64,000 nt of DNA from Protaetiibacter sp. SSC-01 (GCF_014483895.1 NZ_CP059987.1:1984001-2048000), one strand, 5' to 3'. Positions 37,662-46,297 are shown, numbered from the stretch's first letter. Notes: generated by a model from the sequence alone, not told the origin. Numbers and translations are program-made.

Positions 37662-38011
37662 GACGGGTACTCCTCGCGGATCAGGGAGATGAGGGACTGG
37701 GGGCCGACGCCCTCGCGGCGCGCTTCGGCGACGAGGGCGCGCACGGCGTCGAGCAGCGGGGCTCCCCCCGCGGCGGCATCCGTCACGACGGCGCCTCGAC
37801 CGCGGCGGAGGTCGATGAGACCCTCGTCGCGCAGGTCCTGGTAGGCGCGCAGCACGGTGTGGATGTTGACGTCGAGCGCCTGGGCGAGCTCGCGCGCCGC
37901 GGGGAGCCGATCGCCCGGGCTCAGCACACCGCGGGCCACCTGGGCACGCACGGATGCCGCGATCTGGTCGTAGATCGCGACCCCGGAGCCGGGGTCGACG
38001 CGGATGAGCAT
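37658..38011 (-). CDS. GntR-family regulator, YtrA-like
   Basis: A 117-residue short GntR protein: winged helix IYDQIAASVRAQVARGVLSP, GDRLPAARELAQALDVNIHT and VLRAYQDLRDEGLIDLRRGR, then a ~35-residue helical tail without a large ligand domain. This is the YtrA subgroup, usually a repressor of its own operon with a membrane transporter partner. The ATG at 38011 sits 11 bp from a palindrome that is a likely operator. The downstream DUF1648-like gene overlaps by 4 bp. Confidence 0.9.
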   Translation of the reverse strand: MLIRVDPGSGVAIYDQIAASVRAQVARGVLSPGDRLPAARELAQALDVNIHTVLRAYQDLRDEGLIDLRRGRGAVVTDAAAGGAPLLDAVRALVAEARREGVGPQSLISLIREEYPS

Positions 38012-38022
38012 GATGCCATCCT

Positions 38023-38047
38023 ATTGTTCTAATTGCGCTAGCACAAT
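38023..38047. promoter_or_regulatory. Palindromic operator candidate upstream of the YtrA-like regulator
   Basis: The 25 bp ATTGTTCTAATTGCGCTAGC ACAAT is AT-rich in a GC-rich background and has matching half-sites: ATTGTTCTA on one strand and ATTGTGCTA on the other. It lies 12 bp upstream of the regulator start, where a self-repressing GntR protein would be expected to bind. Confidence 0.6.
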
Positions 38048-38120
38048 TGAGGATGGATTCGCGGAGTCCCCGGTCATATGCTCGGAGCGTCTCCCTGCCC
38101 CGATCACCGCGGAGCCCAGC

Positions 38121-39060
38121 ATGAGCGACGACACCCCCACGCAGCGCTACCCCGAGGGCTTCCCTCCCCCGGGCGGGCCGAAGCCGGGCGACGGGCAGGG
38201 CGCGCAGCCGTCGGCCGGGCAGCCGGGCGCGGGGCAGCAGGGCGCCGGGCAGCCGGGCGCGGGGCAGCCGGCCGCGCAGCCGTCGGCTGGGCAGCCGGGC
38301 GCCGGGCAGCAGGGCGCTGGGCAGCCCGGCGCTGGGCAGCAGGGCGCCGACGAGCCGACGCAGGCGATGCCCCCCCCCGCCCCCCCTGACCTCCGCGCCG
38401 CCCGCGCCGGCCCCCCCCCCCCCCGCGCGCCCGCCCGCCGCGACGATCCCGCTCGCCGACCCGGCACCCGCCGCGGCAGCCGTCCCGCCCGCGGCCGTCC
38501 CGCCCGCCGCGCCCACGGCATCCGGTGACGGCGACGGCGAGCGCCGCGGCAAGGGCCTCATCATCGCGCTCGCGATCGTCGCCGGTCTGCTGCTCGCCGC
38601 GCTCATCGCCCTGCTCGTGTGGCTGGCGACGAGCGGAGGCACGCCGAGCGCGGACCCGACCGAGACCGCGTCGGTCTCCCCGTCCCCGAGCGAGACGCCG
38701 TCGGAGACGCCGAGCGAGGACCCGACGCCGAGCGAGACGCCCTCCGAGGAACCCCCGCCTCCCCCGCCGCCCGCCGACGCGATCTCGAGCTTCACCGCAT
38801 CCGCGCAGGACGTCGACTGCTCGGGTGGCGTACCCGTGCCCGTGACCTTCAGCTGGACCACGAGCGGCACGACCGTCTGGTTCGGCGTCGGCACGGACGA
38901 CGCGCGCGCCGCACCGTACGAGTCCGGGCTCCAGCCGAACGACACGATAGGCATCGACTACCAGTGCGGCCAGCCCGACGGCCAACAGCGCTACACGATC
39001 ACCGTGCAGCGCACCGACGGCGCCTTCGAATCGGAGACCGTCGTCATCCGCGAGTCCTGA
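38121..39060 (+). pseudogene. Frameshifted Pro-rich single-span membrane protein (possibly sequencing error or phase-variable)
   Basis: The 5' part (from ATG 38121) encodes MSDDTPTQRYPEGF and a Gly-Gln-Pro repeat (AGQPGAGQQG units). The 3' part, in the +1 frame, encodes TIPLADPAPAAAAVPP, then a membrane helix (GLIIALAIVAGLLLAALIAL), a Ser/Thr/Pro linker and a folded external domain with two cysteines (VDCSGG, DYQCGQ). Removing one C from C9 (38370-38378) joins them smoothly through PLTSAPPAPAPPPP; removing one from C14 (38411-38424) would also restore the frame. I read this as one gene with a homopolymer-tract slip. Function unknown. Confidence 0.7.
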
Positions 39061-39068
39061 CCACGGCT

Positions 39069-39132
39069 CCGCGAGAGTACGCACTTTTCCTCCTCTCGCG
39101 CCCTGAATCGGGGAAAGTACGTACTCTCGCGG
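39069..39132. repeat. Inverted repeat CCGCGAGAGTACG... upstream of valS
   Basis: Arms CCGCGAGAGTACGCACTTTT CC (39069-39090) and the complement of GGGGAAAGTACGTACTCTCG CGG (39110-39132) match at 20 of 22 positions, with a ~19 nt loop. It can fold into a long hairpin between the frameshifted gene and valS and may serve as a terminator or repeat element. It is unrelated to the TTGAGTAG family. Confidence 0.7.
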
Positions 39133-39230
39133 ACACACCGCGCCGCAGGCGCGGGCCGGTAGAATCGCGGGGTTCCCACACTCAGGCACCCCTTGACGCG
39201 GTGCCGCACATATCGAACCGGAGTACCGCG

Positions 39231-41831
39231 ATGAACGCCGCCGACGCTCGCAACGAGTCCACGGGCATCCCCGAGAAGCCCGCCCTGGAGGGCCTCGAGA
39301 CCAAGTGGCGGGAGGTGTGGGAGAACGAGGGCACCTTCCGGTTCGACCGCGCCGCCGCGCTCGCCGCCGGCAAGGGCTCCGTCTTCAGCGTCGACACCCC
39401 GCCCCCCACCGCATCCGGCAGCCTCCACATCGGCCACGTGTTCAGCTACACGCACATGGACCTCATGGCCCGATACCAGCGGATGCGCGGCCAGCACCTC
39501 TTCTTCCCCATGGGCTGGGACGACAACGGCCTCCCCACGGAGCGCCGCGTGCAGAACTACTACGGCGTGCGCTGCGACCCGACGCTCCCCTACGACCCCG
39601 ACTTCACGCCCCCGCAGGAGGGCGGCGAGGGCAGCTCGACGAAGGCCGCCGACCAGCTGCCCATCTCGCGCCGCAACTTCGTCGAGCTCTGCGAGAAGCT
39701 CACCGCCGAGGACGAGAAGCAGTTCGAGGAGCTGTGGCGCACGCTCGGCCTCTCGGTCGACTGGTCGCTCACCTACCGCACGATCGGCGACGAGGCGCAG
39801 CGCGTGGCGCAGCGCGCGTTCCTGCGCAACCTCGAGCGCGGCGAGGCGTACCAGGCGGATGCGCCCACCCTGTGGGACGTGACGTTCCGCACCGCCGTCG
39901 CGCAGGCCGAGCTCGAGGACAAGGAGCAGCCCGCGGCCTACCACCGCGTGAGCTTCCACAAGGCCGACGGGGGAACGGTCGAGATCGAGACCACGCGCCC
40001 CGAGCTGCTCGCGGCGTGCGTCGCGCTCGTGGCGCACCCCGACGACGAGCGCTACCAGCCGCTCTTCGGCACGACCGTGACGACTCCCGTGTTCGGCGTC
40101 GAGGTGCCCGTCGTGGCGCACCACCTCGCCCAGCAGGACAAGGGAAGCGGCATCGCCATGATCTGCACCTTCGGCGACGTGACCGACGTCGTGTGGTGGC
40201 GCGAGCTCGACCTGCCGAACCGCGCGATCATCGGCTTCGACGGCCGCATCCTGCCCGAGTCGCCCGCGCAGGATCTCTTCACGGATGCCGGCCGAGCCGC
40301 CTACGCGGAGCTCGCGGGCAAGACCGTGTTCAGCGCGAAGGCCCGCATGGTCGAGCTGCTGCAGGAGTCGGGCGACCTCATCGGCGAGCCCCGCAAGATC
40401 ACCCACCCCGTGAAGTTCTTCGAGAAGGGCGACAAGCCGCTCGAGATCGTGTCGACCCGCCAGTGGTACATCTCGAACGGCGCGCGCGACGAGAAGCTCC
40501 GCGACGAGTTGCTCGCGGCGGGCCGCGAGCTCGAGTTCCACCCGGACTTCATGCGCGTGCGCTACGAGAACTGGGTCGGCGGCCTCACGGGCGACTGGCT
40601 CATCTCGCGCCAGCGCTTCTTCGGTGTGCCGATCCCCGTCTGGTACCCGCTCGACGAGAACGGCGACCCGGTGCGCGAGCAGCCGATCGTTCCGAGCGAG
40701 CACATGCTCCCCGTCGACCCGTCGTCGGATGCCGCCCCCGGCTTCGACGAGGCGCAGCGCGGCGTGCCGGGCGGCTTCGTCGGCGAGCTCGACATCATGG
40801 ACACCTGGGCCACCTCGAGCCTCACCCCGCAGATCGCGGGCGGCTGGGGAACCGACCCCGAGCTGTTCGACCTCGTGTTCCCCTACGCCCTCCGCTCGCA
40901 GGGCCAGGACATCATCCGCACGTGGCTCTTCTCGACCGTGCTGCGCGCGCGGCTCGAGCACGGCCAGACGCCGTGGCGGCACGCCGGCATCTCGGGCTTC
41001 ATCGTCGACCCCGACCGCAAGAAGATGTCGAAGTCGAAGGGCAACGTCGTCACCCCGCAGGGCCTGCTCGACGAGCACGGCTCGGACGCGGTGCGCTACT
41101 GGGCGGCGTCGTCGAAGCTCGGAACGGATGCGGCGTTCGATCCGCAGAACCCGAAGACGATCAAGATCGGCCGCCGCCTCGCGATCAAGGTGCTCAACGC
41201 CGCGAAGTTCGTCTACGGGTTCCCGTACGCGGAGGGCGCCGAGGTCTCGGAGCCGCTCGACGTCGACATGCTCGCCGAGCTCGGCCGCGTCGTCGACGAG
41301 GCGACGCGCGCCTACGAGGCGTTCGACCACGCTCGCGCCCTCGAGGTGACGGAGCAGTTCTTCTGGACGTTCTGCGACGACTACCTCGAGCTCGTCAAGG
41401 AGCGCGCCTACACGGGCGAGGGCGCCGGTCAGGCCTCGGCCGTGGCCGCGCTCCGCACCGCGATCGACGTCATGCTGCGCCTGCTCGCGCCCGTCATCCC
41501 GTTCGCGACCGAGGAGGTGTGGTCGTGGACCCACGAGGGCTCGGTGCACACCGCCTCCTGGCCGACGACCGCCGAGCTCGGCGTCGCATCCGAGACCCGC
41601 AGCCTGCTGTCGGCGGTGTCGGCGGCGCTCGTCGGCATCCGTCGCGCCAAGACGGATGCGAAGGCCTCGCAGAAGACGCCCGTCACGTCGGCGACGCTCG
41701 CCGGCCCCGCGATCATCGCGGAGGCCGCCGACGACCTGCGCGCCGTCGGCCGCATCGAGCGGCTCGACCTCGTGGAGGCCGAGGAGGTCGAGGTGCGCGA
41801 CGTCGTGCTCGCCGAGGTTCCGGAGGCCTGA
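39231..41831 (+). CDS. valS: Valyl-tRNA synthetase
   Basis: An 866-residue class I synthetase for tRNA-Val. The HIGH motif is in ASGSLHIGHVFSY (His66 region) and KKMSKSKGNVV (about residue 598) is the KMSKS loop. WDDNGLPTERRVQNYYGV and the editing-domain ETTRPELLAACVALVAHPDD are also present. The length and QNYYGV segment fit the shorter actinobacterial ValRS type. ATG at 39231. A TAGAAT hexamer at 39160 could be its -10. The GNAT gene begins 3 bp after its stop. Confidence 0.96.
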   Translation: MNAADARNESTGIPEKPALEGLETKWREVWENEGTFRFDRAAALAAGKGSVFSVDTPPPTASGSLHIGHVFSYTHMDLMARYQRMRGQHLFFPMGWDDNGLPTERRVQNYYGVRCDPTLPYDPDFTPPQEGGEGSSTKAADQLPISRRNFVELCEKLTAEDEKQFEELWRTLGLSVDWSLTYRTIGDEAQRVAQRAFLRNLERGEAYQADAPTLWDVTFRTAVAQAELEDKEQPAAYHRVSFHKADGGTVEIETTRPELLAACVALVAHPDDERYQPLFGTTVTTPVFGVEVPVVAHHLAQQDKGSGIAMICTFGDVTDVVWWRELDLPNRAIIGFDGRILPESPAQDLFTDAGRAAYAELAGKTVFSAKARMVELLQESGDLIGEPRKITHPVKFFEKGDKPLEIVSTRQWYISNGARDEKLRDELLAAGRELEFHPDFMRVRYENWVGGLTGDWLISRQRFFGVPIPVWYPLDENGDPVREQPIVPSEHMLPVDPSSDAAPGFDEAQRGVPGGFVGELDIMDTWATSSLTPQIAGGWGTDPELFDLVFPYALRSQGQDIIRTWLFSTVLRARLEHGQTPWRHAGISGFIVDPDRKKMSKSKGNVVTPQGLLDEHGSDAVRYWAASSKLGTDAAFDPQNPKTIKIGRRLAIKVLNAAKFVYGFPYAEGAEVSEPLDVDMLAELGRVVDEATRAYEAFDHARALEVTEQFFWTFCDDYLELVKERAYTGEGAGQASAVAALRTAIDVMLRLLAPVIPFATEEVWSWTHEGSVHTASWPTTAELGVASETRSLLSAVSAALVGIRRAKTDAKASQKTPVTSATLAGPAIIAEAADDLRAVGRIERLDLVEAEEVEVRDVVLAEVPEA

Positions 41832-41833
41832 TC

Positions 41834-42277
41834 GTGACGGAGACGACCGTGCGCCCGCTCGCCGCCGCCGACGAGGCGCGCTGGCGGGAACTGTTCCACG
41901 CGTACGGCGTCTTCTACGAGACCGACTTCTCGGACGAGGTGCTCGACCGCGTGTTCGCGCTGCTGCTCGAGGAGGGCTCGGGCATCGACGGGCTCGTCGC
42001 CGAGCGCGACGGGCAGGTGGTGGGCCTCGCCCACTATCGCTCGCATCCGGACACCTTCACGGGCGGCCGCGACTGGTACCTCGACGACCTGTTCGTCGAC
42101 CCCGCGGCGCGCGGCACGGGCGCGGGGCGCGCGCTCATCGAGGCGATCGCGGAGCTGTCGGCCGGCACGGGCGGCTCGCTGCGCTGGATCACGGCCGACA
42201 CCAACGAGGTCGCGCAGGCGCTCTACGACCGGGTCGCGACGCGCACGCGCTGGGTCACCTACGAGGTGCGGCGCTGA
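41834..42277 (+). CDS. GNAT-family N-acetyltransferase
   Basis: A 147-residue GNAT enzyme that moves acetyl from acetyl-CoA to an amine. The core strand DWYLDDLFVDPAARGTGAGR and following LIEAIAELS form the acetyl-CoA-binding signature (R-G-x-G-x-G/A). The C-terminal ALYDRVATRTRWVTYEV packs as in small-substrate acetyltransferases. The GTG at 41834 lies 3 bp after valS, and its stop overlaps the next start as TGATG, so the three genes form an operon. The substrate is unknown. Confidence 0.88.
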   Translation: MTETTVRPLAAADEARWRELFHAYGVFYETDFSDEVLDRVFALLLEEGSGIDGLVAERDGQVVGLAHYRSHPDTFTGGRDWYLDDLFVDPAARGTGAGRALIEAIAELSAGTGGSLRWITADTNEVAQALYDRVATRTRWVTYEVRR

Positions 42278-42504
42278 TGCAGCTCGGAACGCGCTGGTCG
42301 GTCGGCGGCGAGGTGCCTCCGCGGGTTCCGGATGCCATGGTCGCGGCGATCCGCGAGGTCGAGTCCGAGCTCGCCGACGTCGACACGACCCAGTGGCGCT
42401 GGACCCTCACGTGGCTCGAGGGGCGCCCCGTCGCCGAGCTCGACGACGGCACGCGCCTGCGTATGGCGCACGACGGCGCGATCCTGCGCGACCGACTCGA
42501 CTGA
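42277..42504 (+). CDS. Small hypothetical protein
   Basis: A 75-residue protein in the valS operon, starting in a TGATG overlap with the GNAT gene. It reads QLGTRWSVGGEVPPRVPDA, then a helix (AMVAAIREVESELADVD) and an amphipathic WRWTLTWLEGRPVAEL with DDGTRLRMAHDG. I do not recognise the family; the W-R-W-T-L-T-W-L strand suggests a small mixed fold. A 17 bp tandem duplication (GACTGAGCAGCGGGCTG) covers the stop codon, and repeats of the TTGAGTAG family follow. Confidence 0.65.
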   Translation: MQLGTRWSVGGEVPPRVPDAMVAAIREVESELADVDTTQWRWTLTWLEGRPVAELDDGTRLRMAHDGAILRDRLD

Positions 42505-42529
42505 GCAGCGGGCTGGACTGAGCAGCGGG

Positions 42530-42757
42530 CTGGTTTCGACACGCCCGCTGCGCGGGCTACTCAACCAGCGGTGAACGGCCGCTGGTTGAGTAGCGGCGCA
42601 GCCGCGTGTCGAAACCAGCCCCCGCTCAACACCCCATCGCGTCGCCCCACCCGCTGGTTGAGTAGCGGCGCAGCCGCGTGTCGAAACCAGCCCGCGCACT
42701 ACTCCCCCTTCGCAACACCGCTGGTTGAGTAGCGGCGCAGCCGCGTGTCGAAACCAG
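42530..42757. repeat. Four TTGAGTAG-family palindromic repeats between convergent genes
   Basis: One reverse copy (42530-42569) is followed by three forward copies (42581-42617, 42653-42690 and 42720-42757). The three forward ones share the core AGCGGCGCAGCCGCGTGTCG and are nearly identical, pointing to recent amplification. They fill the 261 bp gap between the small protein gene and the GIY-YIG gene. Confidence 0.92.
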
Positions 42758-42765
42758 CCCACGCA

Positions 42766-43065
42766 CTACTCCGCCGTCCGCCGCCGGTACGCGCTCCGAC
42801 TCAACGACGGCAGCAGCGAGAACTCCCCGCGGATGAGCGCCTCGCGCTTCGCCCGCGACCACCCCTGCACGCGTTTCTCGATCCCGTACGCCTCCGCCAC
42901 AGACTCGGTCTCGTGCACGAACACGAGCTCGACGGGGAGCCGGCCCGAGGTGTATTCGGAGCCGTGGCCCGACGCGTGCTGCGCGGCGCGAGCCTCGACG
43001 TTGCGGGGGCTGCCGACGTAGTAGCTGCCGTCGCCGCAGCGGAGGATGTACATGCCGCAGGTCAT
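42766..43065 (-). CDS. GIY-YIG nuclease domain protein
   Basis: A 99-residue GIY-YIG protein. The motif is visible as CGMYILRCGDGSYYVGSPRN (Y-I-L and Y-V-G), with the catalytic Arg-like and Glu regions in VEARAAQH and EAYGIEKRVQGWSRAKREA. These small UvrC/homing-endonuclease-like proteins nick DNA or act in repair; most have no proven role. The ATG at 43065 is used as the domain begins directly after it. It is flanked on both sides by palindromic repeats, which may be chance or may reflect an association. Confidence 0.82.
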   Translation of the reverse strand: MTCGMYILRCGDGSYYVGSPRNVEARAAQHASGHGSEYTSGRLPVELVFVHETESVAEAYGIEKRVQGWSRAKREALIRGEFSLLPSLSRSAYRRRTAE

Positions 43066-43117
43066 GCGGGTAAGGATGCACGGCGCCCGGGGGCGCGGGG
43101 CGCGGGTCTCCACAGGG

Positions 43118-43254
43118 CTGGTTTCGACACGCCGCTTCGCGGCTACTCAACCAGCGGGTACGGGCTGGTTTCGACACGCCCGCTCCGCGGGCTACTCAAC
43201 CAGCGGTGAACGCCCGCTGGTTGAGTAGCGCCCGCAGGGCGCGTGTCGAAACCA
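43118..43254. repeat. Three TTGAGTAG-family palindromic repeats upstream of the GIY-YIG gene
   Basis: Two reverse copies (43118-43155 and 43165-43204) and one forward copy (43216-43254) fill the gap between the GIY-YIG start and the 3' end of the methyltransferase gene. The reverse ones start GGTTTCGACACGCC; the forward one has the core GCGCCCGCAGGGCGCGTGTC. Confidence 0.92.
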
Positions 43255-43268
43255 GCCCCCGTGTCACC

Positions 43269-44092
43269 TCACTTCCGCGCGAGGATCTCGCCGTGCGGGA
43301 AGACCATCCACCCGTCCGGGTCCTCGGCCCAGTGGGCCCACGCGGTGCTGATCGCCTGCAGGTCGGCGCGCGTCGCGAAGCCCTTCGACGTCGCGTCGTC
43401 GGCGAACGCCGACGCGAGCACGCGGTCGCGCCACATGCCGCCCCACCAGGTGCGCTCGTCGTCGTCCGAGAAGCACCACACGGATGCCGTCGACTCGACC
43501 GAGCCGAAGCCCGCCTCGCGCGCCCACTGCTTGAGGCGGCGGCCGGCATCCGGCTCTCTCCCCCGTTGCTGCGGTGCACACGCTGGTAGAGCGCCGCCCA
43601 CGCCTCGAGGCCGAGGGTCAGCGGATGCAGCACCACGCCCGCGTAGTCGCACTCGCGCACCGCGACGAGGCCGCCGTCGGCCACGACGCGGCGGAACTCG
43701 GCGAGCGCCTCGACGGGCCGCGCGAGGTGCTGCAGCACCTGGTGCGCGTGCACGACGTCGAACTCGCCGTCGGCGTACGGCAGGGCGTACGCGTCGGCCA
43801 CGTGGAACTCGACGTTCGTCACACCGCGCTCGGCGGCGTGGGCGCGCGCCTGTGCGACGACATCCGCCGAGGCGTCGATGCCGACGACGCGGCCGGGCGC
43901 GACGAGCTCCGCGAGGTCGACCGTGATCGTGCCGGGCCCCGCGCCGACGTCGAGGATGCTCATACCGGGACGCAGGTGCGGAAGGAGGTACGCGGCCGAG
44001 TTGAGGGCGGTGCGCCAGATGTGGGAACGCAGCACCGACTCGTGGTGGCCGTGGGTGTAGTGCTCTTCGGGCGCGTGCTCTTCGGGGGGCAT
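43269..44092 (-). pseudogene. Class I SAM-dependent methyltransferase with a frameshift
   Basis: The 5' part (ATG 44092) has the SAM-binding motif ILDVGAGPGTITVDLAEL (residues 46-63), then VGIDASADVV, DAYALPYADGEFDVVHAHQV and AVRECDYAGVVLHP. At about 43555-43562 a GAGAGAG tract shifts the frame: GGGGGAGAGAGCCGGATG would read GGE-PDAGRRLKQW if two bases were removed. The C-terminal part (TASVWCFSDDDERTWWGGMW) continues in another frame to 43269. The combined protein is about 272 residues. Either a 2 bp slippage has broken a real gene or a sequencing error is present. It is divergent from the M3 peptidase gene. Confidence 0.72.
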
Positions 44093-44133
44093 GGAGAACA
44101 ACCTAGGCGGCGGAGCGTGCCTAGGCTTGAGCG

Positions 44134-46164
44134 GTGACGAATCCGTTCCTCGCCGACAGCGAGCTGCCGTATCTGCTGCCCGACTTCGCCGCCGTGCGCG
44201 ACGAGCACTACCGCGAGGCGTTCGAGCTCGGGATGGCCGAGCAGCTCGCCGAGGTCGCCGCCATCACGGCCGACACCGCTGAGCCGAGCTTCGAGAACAC
44301 GATCGTGCCGCTCGAGCGCTCGGGCCGCGTGCTCGACCGCGTGTCGACGGTGTTCTTCACGCTCGCCTCGTCGGACACGACCGATCACATCCAACAGCTC
44401 GAGGAGGAGCTCGCACCGAAGCTCGCGGCGCATCACGACGCGATCGTGCTCGACCCCGCCCTCTTCGCGCGCGTCGACGCGATCCACCGCGCCTCGATCG
44501 ACGACAGCGAGCGCCTCGACGACGAGCAGCGCTACCTCGTGCAGCGCCACCACACCGAGATGGTGCTCGCGGGCGCCGCGCTCGACGAGGCCGCGAAGCA
44601 GCGCCTGCGCGAGCTCAACCAGCGCATCTCGACCCTCACGACGCGCTTCGAGAAGAACCTGCTGAACGACACGAACGAGCTCGCGGTGCACATCACGGAT
44701 GCGTCCGAGCTCGCGGGACTCGCGGCATCCGAGCTCTCCGCGGCGCACGAGGCGGCCGCCGCGCGCGGCCTCGACGGCTGGCTCGTGACGCTCGTGCTCT
44801 ACACGGGCCACCCGTGGCTCGCCTCGATCGAGTCGCCGGAGACCCGCGCCCGCATCATGGCGGCGTCGCGCGCCCGCGGCATCCGGGGCGGCGAGTTCGA
44901 CAACCGCGAGCTCGTGCTCGAGCTCGTGCGGGCCCGCGCCGAGCGCGCGCGGCTGCTCGGCTTCCGCGACCACGCCTCCGTCGTGACGGCGGATGAGACG
45001 GCCGGCTCCCCCGCGGCCGTCGCCGAGCTGCTCGGTCGCCTCGCCCCCGCCGCCGCCCGGAACGCGACCGTCGAGCGCGAGGAGCTGGCGGAGGTCACCG
45101 GCGGGCCCGTCACGGCGTCCGACTGGGCGTTCGCGGCCGACCGCGTGCGCCGCGAACGCTACGATGTCGACACGGCGGCGCTGCGCCCGTGGTTCGAGGC
45201 CGAGCGCGTGCTGCACGACGGCGTGTTCTTCGCCGCCGAGCGCCTCTACGGTCTGCGCTTCCACGAGCGCGCCGACCTGCGCGGCTGGAGGGACGAGGTG
45301 CGCGTCTTCGAGGTGCGCGACGACGACGGCACCGTCGGCCTCTACGTGCTCGACCTCTACACGCGCGACTCGAAGCGCGGCGGCGCGTGGATGAACTCGC
45401 TCGTGTCGCGCAACGAGCTGCTCGGGCACACCCACTCGATCGTCACCAACAACCTCAATGTGCCCCGCCCCGCCGCGGGCGAGCCGACGCTCCTCACGCT
45501 CGACGAGGTCGAGACGCTCTTCCACGAGTTCGGCCACGCGCTGCACGGACTCTTCGCGCACGCGCGCTACCCGAGCCTCGCGGGCACGAACGTCTACCGC
45601 GACTTCGTGGAGTTCCCGAGCCAGGTCAACGAGATGTGGGCGATGTGGCCCGAGGTGCTCGAGAATTACGCGCGCCACCACGAGACCGGCGAGCCGCTCG
45701 ACCCGTCGATCGCGCAGCGCCTGCGCGACGCGGAGCAGTACGGTCAGGGCTTCGGCACGAGCGAGTACCTGCAGGCCGCTCTGCTCGACCAGGCGTGGCA
45801 CACGCTCGACGTCGAGCAGGCGCAGGCGGTCACGGATGCCGCGGCCTTCGAGGCCGAGGCGCTCGCCTCCGCGGGGCTCGCCGACGACGCCGTGCCGCCG
45901 CGCTACGCGACGACCTACTTCGCGCACGTCTTCTCGGGCGGCTACGACGCCGGCTACTACTCGTACATCTGGAGCGAGGTGCTCGACGCCGACACCGTCG
46001 AGTGGTTCCGCGAGAACGGCGGGCTCACGCGCGAGAACGGCGAGCGCTTCCGCCGCCGTCTGCTGCAGACGGCGGGCACGCGCGACCCGCTCGCGGCGTT
46101 CCGCGACTTCCGTGGTCGCCACGCCGCGCTCGAGCCGCTGCTGGAGCGGCGCGGACTCGCCTGA
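44134..46164 (+). CDS. M3-family metallopeptidase (peptidyl-dipeptidase Dcp-like)
   Basis: A 676-residue zinc peptidase of family M3. The HEFGHALHG motif (about residue 464) provides the zinc ligands, and TYFAHVFSGGYDAGYYSYIW near the C-terminus is the family substrate-binding segment. No signal peptide is evident, so it acts in the cytoplasm on short peptides. The length (676) and N-terminal NPFLADSELPYLLPDF fit peptidyl-dipeptidases rather than oligopeptidase F. GTG start at 44134. The iron-box region follows 60 bp after its stop. Confidence 0.92.
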   Translation: MTNPFLADSELPYLLPDFAAVRDEHYREAFELGMAEQLAEVAAITADTAEPSFENTIVPLERSGRVLDRVSTVFFTLASSDTTDHIQQLEEELAPKLAAHHDAIVLDPALFARVDAIHRASIDDSERLDDEQRYLVQRHHTEMVLAGAALDEAAKQRLRELNQRISTLTTRFEKNLLNDTNELAVHITDASELAGLAASELSAAHEAAAARGLDGWLVTLVLYTGHPWLASIESPETRARIMAASRARGIRGGEFDNRELVLELVRARAERARLLGFRDHASVVTADETAGSPAAVAELLGRLAPAAARNATVEREELAEVTGGPVTASDWAFAADRVRRERYDVDTAALRPWFEAERVLHDGVFFAAERLYGLRFHERADLRGWRDEVRVFEVRDDDGTVGLYVLDLYTRDSKRGGAWMNSLVSRNELLGHTHSIVTNNLNVPRPAAGEPTLLTLDEVETLFHEFGHALHGLFAHARYPSLAGTNVYRDFVEFPSQVNEMWAMWPEVLENYARHHETGEPLDPSIAQRLRDAEQYGQGFGTSEYLQAALLDQAWHTLDVEQAQAVTDAAAFEAEALASAGLADDAVPPRYATTYFAHVFSGGYDAGYYSYIWSEVLDADTVEWFRENGGLTRENGERFRRRLLQTAGTRDPLAAFRDFRGRHAALEPLLERRGLA

Positions 46165-46225
46165 CAGGCGTCGCGTCGCGGATCGTCACCGGACGCGCCG
46201 GACGGTTTGACAGGGGCAGACCGAC

Positions 46226-46244
46226 TGAGGTTAGGTTAACCTCA
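46226..46244 (+). promoter_or_regulatory. DtxR/IdeR iron box 1
   Basis: TGAGGTTAGGTTAACCTCA is a near-perfect 19 bp palindrome and matches the DtxR/IdeR consensus (TTAGGTTAGCCTAACCTAA) well. It lies 54 bp upstream of the siderophore-binding protein gene, so iron-loaded DtxR/IdeR should repress the operon. Confidence 0.88.
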
Positions 46245-46256
46245 GCTCGCCGCTGG

Positions 46257-46275
46257 TTAGGTGAGCCTCACCTTC
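46257..46275 (+). promoter_or_regulatory. DtxR/IdeR iron box 2
   Basis: TTAGGTGAGCCTCACCTTC matches the consensus at most positions, with a symmetric AGGTGAGCCTCACCT centre. It begins 31 bp downstream of the first box and ends 23 bp before the GTG start. Paired boxes suggest cooperative binding of two or more dimers. Confidence 0.85.
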
Positions 46276-46297
46276 CCCCCTCGCCGAAAGGATCCTC

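Noticed and set aside
39193-39198. TTGACG as -35 for valS
   Set aside because: No -10-like hexamer lies 16-19 bp downstream; TAGAAT at 39160 is a better but unconfirmed choice.
43206-43926. Plus-strand reading frames across repeats and the methyltransferase gene
   Set aside because: They read through repeat copies and the antisense of a recognised methyltransferase; composition is Arg/Ala-rich and no ribosome-binding site is present.
43960-46122. Long minus-strand reading frame opposite the M3 peptidase
   Set aside because: Mirror frame of a confirmed zinc peptidase; no motif or start signal supports it.
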